Shown: positions 18,109-23,480 of the stretch, in pieces
How positions within the stretch are numbered: the first letter of the stretch is position 1
Layout of the letters: every line of letters starts with the position of its first letter
NCBI GenBank assembly: GCA_003427395.1
Contig: BFEA01000016.1
Span: forward strand, 1,486,901-1,510,380
Direction of reading: 5' to 3'
Source of the DNA: Chara braunii
Taxonomy: Eukaryota > Streptophyta > Charophyceae > Charales > Characeae
DNA: 23,480 nt
Notes under the pieces: generated by a model
The model's input: the letters and a program-made list of their open reading frames with translations, nothing else
What the model was told of the DNA's origin: nothing
Database searches by the model: none
Made by a program: the position numbers and the translations under genes

Positions 18109-18709
18109 TTATGAAGTCATTTGCTCTCGCCGGAGAACCAAATCACGAAACTGCCTATAATTATACCTTCTGGATTTTGATTCCGCCACGAGTTGTCCAA
18201 GAATGGGCTCGGGCAGAGTGCGGGAATAGATATACAAGACTTGGTTATCTTGCAGGTTCAATCCAGGAACCTGCAGTAACCGATCAACTTCTCGAGACAA
18301 TGCTTTCACCGAGGTCCAGTGGTTTTGCCCAATGGTGGTGAGCTGGTAAAAGGCCTTATCGGTTGTTGTCTTATCCAAAAAACATTCCTTGATCTTGCCA
18401 AGGAATTGCTTCAGGTTCAACGTCGCAGCCCACGCAAACACGTCATCGAAACCTGCAGCATTGGCTTCGGCCAGTACCCATTCCTTTGCTTCCCCCCCTA
18501 GAGGAGAAGTCAAGAAAGCAACTTGGGACTCGCGTTCGACAGGGGCCGTACCACCATATGTATGTATTTCCGCTATCCAGAGCAACAAATTCTCTTCCTT
18601 TTTGTTGCAAAACGTAAAAGGCAATTTCATCTTCACCTTTTCTTTTCTTTTCGGCTTCTCCGATTCTGTACTTACCTTCCGGACCTTCCGAAAGTTTGTG
18701 GAGTTCGCC
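18109..18709 (-). pseudogene. Element B: Gag capsid domain
   Basis: The open frame 18109-18636 (175 codons) carries EENLLLWIAEIHTYGG, VAFLTSPLGGEAKEWVL, FLGKIKECFLDKTTTDKAF, a TSVKALSREVDRLLQVPG segment and LPEPILGQLVAESKS. This is the helical capsid fold of retrotransposon Gag. A basic Lys/Arg stretch (EKPKRKEKVKMK) precedes the first Met, in frame back to a TGA, so the ATG at 18636 is probably internal to the original protein. A different frame just upstream (18650-18740) encodes a Val-Ala-rich leader followed by LKGELHKLSEGPEG, which looks like the true N-terminus. Confidence 0.82.
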
Positions 18710-18801
18710 TTTCAGGACTGTAGCAGCTACGACCTTGACCTTTCAGGACTGTCGCAGCTACGAGCTTGACCTTTCTGCATTACTACAGCTACGGCCTCTA
18801 C
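18710..18801 (-). repeat. 31-bp tandem repeat in the 5' part of element B gag
   Basis: Two near-identical 31-bp units (18710-18740 and 18741-18771, four differences at most) are followed by a decayed third (18772-18801). Each would encode a VAATVLKG-like motif in one frame. Because 31 is not a multiple of three, the duplication shifts the reading frame, which may explain the broken Gag N-terminus. Confidence 0.8.
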
Positions 18802-19007
18802 ACAACTATGACCCCTACTCGACAAATCTACAGATCAAACCCCTACAACTACACAGACCTACAACAGACAACAGTCAACTACCAAAACAAAGGTCACGGG
18901 CTCAAAACATACAGGGGTCTACTCGATACTGTACACGGGTGCAGATAAGTTATAGGGATCGAACCCTGGGATCTGCATCTACTTCTGCAAAGGTGAAAAC
19001 CGCTTCA
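18802..19007 (-). repeat. Putative LTR remnant between elements B and C
   Basis: The right limit is the TGAAGCGGTT start after the polypurine tract of element C. Only about 206 bases lie between this and the repeats at the start of element B gag, too little for a 3' LTR of C plus a 5' LTR and leader of B. The sequence shares CAGAAGTAG and CCCAG words with the first 50 bases of the element B LTR. GGGTTCGATCCC (minus strand, about 18955-18966) resembles a polymerase III B box, but no tRNA fold surrounds it. Confidence 0.4.
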
Positions 19008-19021
19008 CTCCCGTCGGCCTA
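19008..19021 (-). other. Polypurine tract of element C
   Basis: The minus strand reads AGGCCGACGGGAG before TGAAGCGG. Position and flanks match the tract of element B. Confidence 0.45.
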
Positions 19022-19045
19022 AATTCGAGGTCTTCCGAGAATACT

Positions 19046-19672
19046 TCAGTCCAAGGCAGAACCTTTACCTTTCCGATCTCTTTCATAGGCTCTAACTACG
19101 TCGGGAGCTGTCTCTAGAAGTTCTGCTCTGGTGAACCAGCGGTCGTCTTCTAGCTCTTGGTAAGAGAATCTGACTTTGTATTGTTTCTGTGGAAGACCTC
19201 TACCTCCTGTTCTGAAGACATCTTCACCTACTATGTGGTCAATGTCGTACCTTCCATCCATATCTGAAAGGATCATAGATCTCTGTGATGGGAATTGCTG
19301 ACTCGTGGTACAAGGTAACAATTTGGACGCATGGAATACTGGTAGGTGTGGAGGTGCGCTGGAATTTCTACAATGTAGGACAATCCATCCTCTCCGCCCT
19401 TAACTTCTATAATTGGCCACGGTCCTCTATAGGCAGGTAACAATTTTTGTGAGATGTTCTCCTCAGGAGCGAACTCTTTTGACTTGACCCAGACTAAGTC
19501 CTACTTGGACCTGCGAAGGGCGACGGTGCTTGTTGGCTTGTTCAATCATTCGGTGTTGGGCCTTCTTGAGGTTCTAAACTATGGTGGCAATATCCTTTTC
19601 GTGTTGTATTGCAAATTCCCTAGCCCCAAGCGGTAGCCTCTAAATCTGATCCCGGTTGAGTCCCTCAAACAG
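19046..19672 (-). pseudogene. Element C: integrase tail and chromodomain
   Basis: The frame 19046-19321 gives DMDGRYDIDHIVGEDVF, then GRGLPQKQYKVRFSYQELED and DRWFTRAELLETAPDVVRAY, ending in a charged tail at TGA 19048-19046. It is the most complete chromodomain of the B/C type in the window and shows what element B has lost. Bases 19330-19672 carry the intervening tail (RMIEQANKHRRPS in one of several frames, LPVFHASKLL) but with multiple stops and shifts. Confidence 0.85.
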
Positions 19673-20134
19673 TCAACGCGGTCTAAAGGACTCGTGCAAT
19701 TCGTTGGGAGTGCGACAAGTGGCTAAGTGCACGTCGTTATTATAGGCACTGGCTACCTTTGGGAGCATCTCATCCCAGTTAACTTGGTCGGGTCTGACGT
19801 ACATTCTCAGAACCTGCTGCAAGACTTTGTTCATCTGCGACATCAACAACTTAGAGCCATACACTCTCATCAACTCCTGCCAGCTCTGACTAGTGAATCT
19901 GGTATCTCTATCACTAACCATAGAAAGCGGTAAACCATGTTCACTGACCCAATAATCGAAAAACTTATGTGACTTTAAATTTGTACGTGCCTTAGAAGGC
20001 AAAGGAACAAATACTGCATACTTCCTAAATCTATCAACTATCACCATGGCTTGGCTCTTGCCATGCCTACTCCTGACCCCAGCATCCATGAAGTCAATGG
20101 ACACAGAGTCTCCGGGCCCATCGGGAATAGGCAA
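19673..20134 (-). pseudogene. Element C: integrase core with internal deletion
   Basis: The 153-codon frame includes VSIDFMDAG (first Asp), QAMVIVDRFRKYAVFVPL, LPLSMVSDRDTRFTSQSW (second Asp) and RPDQVNWDEMLPKVASAYN. Between KLLMS and QMNKV (around 19838) about 12-13 residues present in element B are missing, including the HPE-NGQ segment and the catalytic Glu. The deletion is in frame, so the open frame hides a dead enzyme. Confidence 0.9.
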
Positions 20135-20447
20135 GGGTCTGAGAAGACCAAGAGGGGCTCACGTAGTGGTCTTATTTCGCTGGTACACCATACAACTGCG
20201 TACATACTCTATGCAGTCAGCCTTCATGTTAGGCCAAGTATACGTGCGCATGAGGTTGGCTAATGACTTTTGCCACGGAAAATGTCCCTCTGTGTCGTGA
20301 CATTCCCCTAGGATCAAACTACGGATTTCCTCGTTGTTGGGAACACACATACAGTCAGCTACATTAGTCTTCTCAAATAACAGGTCGTATGTAGTGCGGT
20401 GATCTGGTTCGGGCTCTGGGACTTCCTTAACTCTCTTGAGGAGGTAA
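20135..20447 (-). pseudogene. Element C: integrase zinc-binding domain
   Basis: The frame 20159-20350 carries RSLILGECHDTEGHFPWQ, a LMRTYTWPNMKADCIEYV helix and SCMVYQRNK. The two His and first Cys are present; the second Cys is Tyr (TGC to TAC). A stop at 20159 and a change of frame separate it from the core. Upstream, 20351-20447 reads as the linker to RNase H (LLKRVKEVPEPEP, then TYDLLFEK). Confidence 0.8.
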
Positions 20448-21087
20448 CTATAAATAGGTTCTTGCGCTTTTCTGTTGCAGGTCTCTCCCTATATCCAGAT
20501 AGTGCACTATCGCTCCAAAGTAGTCTGATTTCCTACTCAGAGCGTTCGCGACTACATTGTATTTTCCCTTGACCGAGTTGAGCTCAAAGTCGTACTGATC
20601 TATTTTTGCGGCCCACCTAGTCAACTTCGGTGTCATCTTGGCCTGCATTTTCAGCCACCTTAGCGTTTCGTGGTCTAAATATATTATAGTGTCTCCCAAG
20701 CAAGTAATGCTTCCAGTGATCTAATGCTTGCCTGAGAGCATGGAGTTCCCGTTCGTAGGTGGATGTCGCTACCTTTTCTTAAGGCATTATAGCAGACATG
20801 AACTCTACCGGTGTATATCCACTGCCATCGTCTTGTTGTAGAACAACACCTATACCGTACTGACTTGCATCAGTGGTAACAACGAAAGGCAGAGACGGAT
20901 CGACTACCTTGAGGACTGAGTACTCTATCAGGGCCCGCTTTAACTTCTTCAGGGCCGATGTGCAGTCTTTATCCCACTTCCAGATTGCCTCTTTCTTTAG
21001 CAACCTGCGAAGGGGTGCAGCGATGGTGGAAAAGCTCCTCACGAACTTCCTATAGTAGTTGGCTAAGCCTAGAAACAACCGCAACAC
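20448..21087 (-). pseudogene. Element C: RNase H domain (two frames)
   Basis: The upstream frame 20779-21087 runs from FLGLANYYRKFVRSF through AAPLRRLLKKEAIWKW to VTTDASQYGIGVVLQQDDG and VEFMSAIMP, ending in TAA. It continues in frame past the stop as EKVATSTYEREL and HWKHYLLGRH. A one-base shift near 20690 then moves to the frame 20448-20699 with LDHETLRWLKMQAKMTPKL, YDFELNSVKGKYNVVANALSRKSDYFG. The last catalytic Asp (in A-D-A-L-S) is Asn here (VANALSR). Confidence 0.88.
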
Positions 21088-21770
21088 TATTAACGTGCGG
21101 GGCGTCGGCCAATCTCTAATTGTTGCTATCTTATTGTCCTCAGGCTTTATGCCATGTCAATCTAGGGCGTGGCCTAGGTATAAAACATGTGTCTTGGCCC
21201 ACTCACACTTCCTCGCATTGATCTTGAAGTTAGTTTCTCTCAGCTTCCCCAAGACCTAACTCAGATGGCCCTCATGCTCCTGGAGGGTCTCACTAAATAC
21301 TAAGACGTCATCTAGATATACAACTACAAACCTATCTAACCACGACCCAAACAAGTCGTTCATACAGCTTTGAAACGTAGTTGGCACATTGGTTAGTCCA
21401 AAGGGCATGACTATAAACTCATAGTGCCCGTATCTGGTCCTGAACGTCGTTTTGTGTTGATCATCAAGATGGACCTTTATCTGATGATAGACTTCAAATT
21501 TATCTAAGAGAAGTATCTGCAGCCCTGCACTCGATCCAACAAATCATCCATTTGAGGCAGTGGTTTTGCGTTCTTCACTGTGATGGCGTTGAGACCCCTC
21601 TAGTCAATACACATTCTCAATTCTCCCTCCTTTTTGGGGACAAATAGAACAGGCGCTCCAAACGGAGACGAACTGGGCCTAATCCAACCCTTCTCGAGGA
21701 GCTCGTCTAACTGCTTTCACAACTTCTCTAACTCCCTTGGGGACATTCTATACACAGCTCCTTTGTGGGA
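21088..21770 (-). pseudogene. Element C: reverse transcriptase
   Basis: Recognisable without a long open frame: VYRMSPRELEKL-stop, [25 protein letters not shown]-stop-RGLNAITVK, then a frameshift near 21498 inside the KIDLKSGYHQ motif, YEFIVMPFGLTN, VVVYLDDVLVFS and VLYLGHALD-stop. YLDD is intact (codons 21318-21307). TAG at 21600-21602 replaces the same Tyr that is a stop in element B. At least four stops and one or two indels make it non-functional. Confidence 0.88.
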
Positions 21771-22400
21771 GTCCTACTGTCAGGCTCTATTTCAATTCGA
21801 TGTTGAATCGGTCGCGATACTACTCATGTAGGCGGCTCAGACAGATCTGTATATTCCTCTAATAGCTTGGCAATACAAGGGTCTATGGGCTCCTCGGTCT
21901 TGGGCTCGGCGACTGGCCTACATAGGCAACGAAAACCCGTTCTTCCAAATACTCCTTCATTAATCTTGCGAAGGCAAGAGCGCTGAGGCAGCAATGTGCT
22001 AAGGGGTTATCTTTCCCTGACACATGAAACAGGCGAGTAGTCTTAACTCCACCTGACGGGCTAGGGAGCCTACACTCGTGCTCTCTTAAGTGGAGTGTGG
22101 CCCCTGTTGCCTCTCCACAGTCCATTCCTAGGACTATATCAATGGAAGATTGTCTTCTACAAGGAGAGTCAGGGAATGAATAACTCTCTCAACTTTCCCA
22201 TCTTTCTCTAGGCGGAAATACGCCTGGATTCCCTCGACATAATCCTCAACTCGCATCGTGCGATTGTCTGTGAGGATGCTGACTATAGGTTCCTCTAACT
22301 TTCGGACCTTTAGATTCAACTTCAGCTTCTGTAGCGCTTTGCGACTAATATAGCTACGGTTGGCCCCACTGTCTATAAGGGCCCTCTACTCTGCCTCCAA
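21771..22400 (-). pseudogene. Element C: aspartic protease and linker
   Basis: Reading the minus strand at 22385-22340 gives ALIDSGANRSYISRKALQKL, with catalytic D-S-G at 22373-22365. It continues as the frame 22134-22319 (LEEPIVSILTDNRTMRVEDY, LEKDGKVERVIHSLTLLVED) and, after a shift, as IVLGMDCG near 22125 and the frame 21883-22125. The last holds a Cys/His-containing linker and KEYLEERVFVAYVG, comparable to LFVAYVKQ in element A. The catalytic loop survives, but at least three frame changes occur. Confidence 0.8.
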
Positions 22401-22770
22401 GAATGTCAACATCTATCAACACTAGCTGTCCTCGTTCATCCTTCATCTTGGCCCAAGCAGGCATCCTCTCCTTCAATTCTTCTGCCACGCTTGTGACAGA
22501 AGTGCTTAGAGAGACGCTAACGCAAGCAGCCTCTGGACAACTTTCTAGGCACTGGCCAGCAACCTCTGCCACAGACACATGTGGGTTGGGAGTTTCTCTA
22601 TGGTGCGCGCACTCTTCTCCACATGGTCTAGAGGTAAGGGAAGTTGTGACCCCTACCGGTGGTTGCCTTTTGCTGCCTGTGCAGAAAATCGGGCCTCTAT
22701 ATATTTAGGGCAGTACTTGATAATGTGTCCCGGTTCACTGCAATAAAAGGATCACTGCACATGTCATGGA
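22401..22770 (-). pseudogene. Element C: Gag nucleocapsid with altered zinc knuckle
   Basis: SFYCSEPGHIIKYC (22751-22710) has exact CCHC spacing, with the first Cys replaced by Ser. The following frame reads an Ala/Gly/Arg stretch and then the segment 22354-22578 (EELKERMPAWAKMKDERGQ, VLIDVDILGG) leading into the protease. Upstream of 22770 no Gag core can be found: element C is truncated here. Confidence 0.72.
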
Positions 22771-23480
22771 ACATATTTTTCTTTCACTACCTACCTACCA
22801 CTGCTCCTCAGACTATACAAGGGACCCCTGCAAGCATAGCTTTCTACCTCTCTTCGGTGAAGAGAGGTTACCTCTCTTGGTGGAGAGATTTAACAGGGCC
22901 CATAGATTTTCTCAAAAAATATATATATATATATATACATATATATCGTCACAATATATATTGTCACATAACTACAAACTAAAAGAGCGCACTTTGCGAA
23001 ACAAAGAATAAAAATAAAAAACAGGCACATTGCAAAAATAAAAACAAAAAGAAAAAGAAAAAGCAAGGGAAGATTGAAACCATTAAATTTCTCATTCTTC
23101 TTTGAACTCCACCTCCACTGTGCCTCTCACGTGCAAGGCTCACCACGTTGATGAAGTTGAGCGCGAGCTGGCCCCATCCCCGTATGCCATAACAGCCCAC
23201 TTGCACGCTGTGAGAGAGGCAGAGTGAAGGGGAAGGTGTTAAATACAAAGAAAAGAGACAGAGAGAGGACAAACAAAGAATGGAAGAGGGAAAATACGGA
23301 ATGTAGAATGAGGAAGAGGGCAAAGGAAAGGGCAAGAAAAAGCTCAAGAATGAGGCTGTCCTTGACGACAGAAAGGACACACATTGTAAGGATGGGATGG
23401 ATGAGCGCATGGAAGACCTAACTGAGCATTCTCAAAACAACAACTGCCACGACGGCTGGCATTAAGCATGCCAACCATAC
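22771..23480. other. Low-complexity, non-coding right end with several foldbacks
   Basis: No gene is recognised. Contents: a perfect 10-bp stem with a GGT loop (22846-22855 with 22859-22868), partly repeated just downstream; an (AT)n tract (about 22918-22946); the palindrome ACAATATATATTGT (22951-22964); A-rich runs (22980-23070); an imperfect inverted repeat TGCCTCTCAC-GTGCAAG (23121-23137) against CTTGCACG...GAGAGGCA (23200-23221); then a purine-rich stretch (23225-23345). The short frames here follow the base composition. Confidence 0.6.
22918..22946 (+). repeat. (AT)n microsatellite
   Basis: An almost uninterrupted run of AT dinucleotides with one C interruption (TACATA), preceded by an A run. 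Confidence 0.9.

Noticed and set aside
18940-18980. tRNA gene or SINE suggested by GGGTTCGATCCC on the minus strand
   Set aside because: The B-box/T-arm match is good, but no A box, acceptor pairing or cloverleaf can be built around it; it lies in the LTR-like remnant after element C.
22979-23410. 143-codon minus-strand frame with Phe/Leu/Ser runs, resembling a membrane protein
   Set aside because: It is the complement of A-rich and purine-rich low-complexity DNA; hydrophobicity follows from base composition.

Overview
The window looks like a gene-poor, repeat-dominated stretch of a plant-lineage nuclear genome. I see no cellular gene, rRNA, tRNA or CRISPR array. All recognisable protein coding is Ty3/gypsy retrotransposon sequence of the chromodomain-bearing (chromovirus) type, all on the minus strand and all broken. 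Chromovirus pol, initiator-Met-tRNA-like primer sites and a Tekay/Del-like solo LTR suggest a streptophyte. I lean towards a charophyte alga such as Chara, but only from family memory; the sequence does not prove it.

Element A occupies about 41-9564. In its own direction (right to left) it reads: 5' LTR cut short at its outer end (9190-9564), primer binding site (9172-9189), an unusually long leader of about 2 kb (7094-9149), gag with a damaged zinc knuckle (5541-7093), protease (about 4900-5252), reverse transcriptase, RNase H, integrase and chromodomain (566-5196), polypurine tract (482-497) and 3' LTR (41-481). The RNase H region is split by a 1,388-bp insertion (2309-3696) that looks like a plus-strand solo LTR with a 4-5 bp target duplication. 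The 3' LTR is itself followed by a second primer site and leader (1-40), so it probably also serves as the 5' LTR of another copy to the left.

From 9565 to about 13740 there is no convincing gene. It holds a decaying array of about 166-bp repeats (9600-10237, continued at 11388-11436). That array is split by about 1.15 kb that looks like the 5' end of a further LTR element D (LTR 11046-11380, primer site, gag-like start at 10981). A diverged duplication with palindromic tails follows (12413-13000), then a cluster of ACGT-core boxes (13345-13565).

Element B (about 13750-18800) is the best preserved: protease, reverse transcriptase, RNase H, integrase and chromodomain lie in one reading frame over 3.5 kb, interrupted by nine stop codons and no net frameshift. 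Element C (about 18800-22770) is a related chromovirus directly behind B, head to tail, with several frameshifts and no gag upstream of the zinc knuckle. The last 700 bases are low-complexity DNA with several foldbacks.

Each element would have encoded the usual cycle: Gag forms the particle, protease matures it, reverse transcriptase and RNase H copy the RNA primed at the primer site, and integrase with its chromodomain inserts the copy into chromatin. None of the three could do this alone now.
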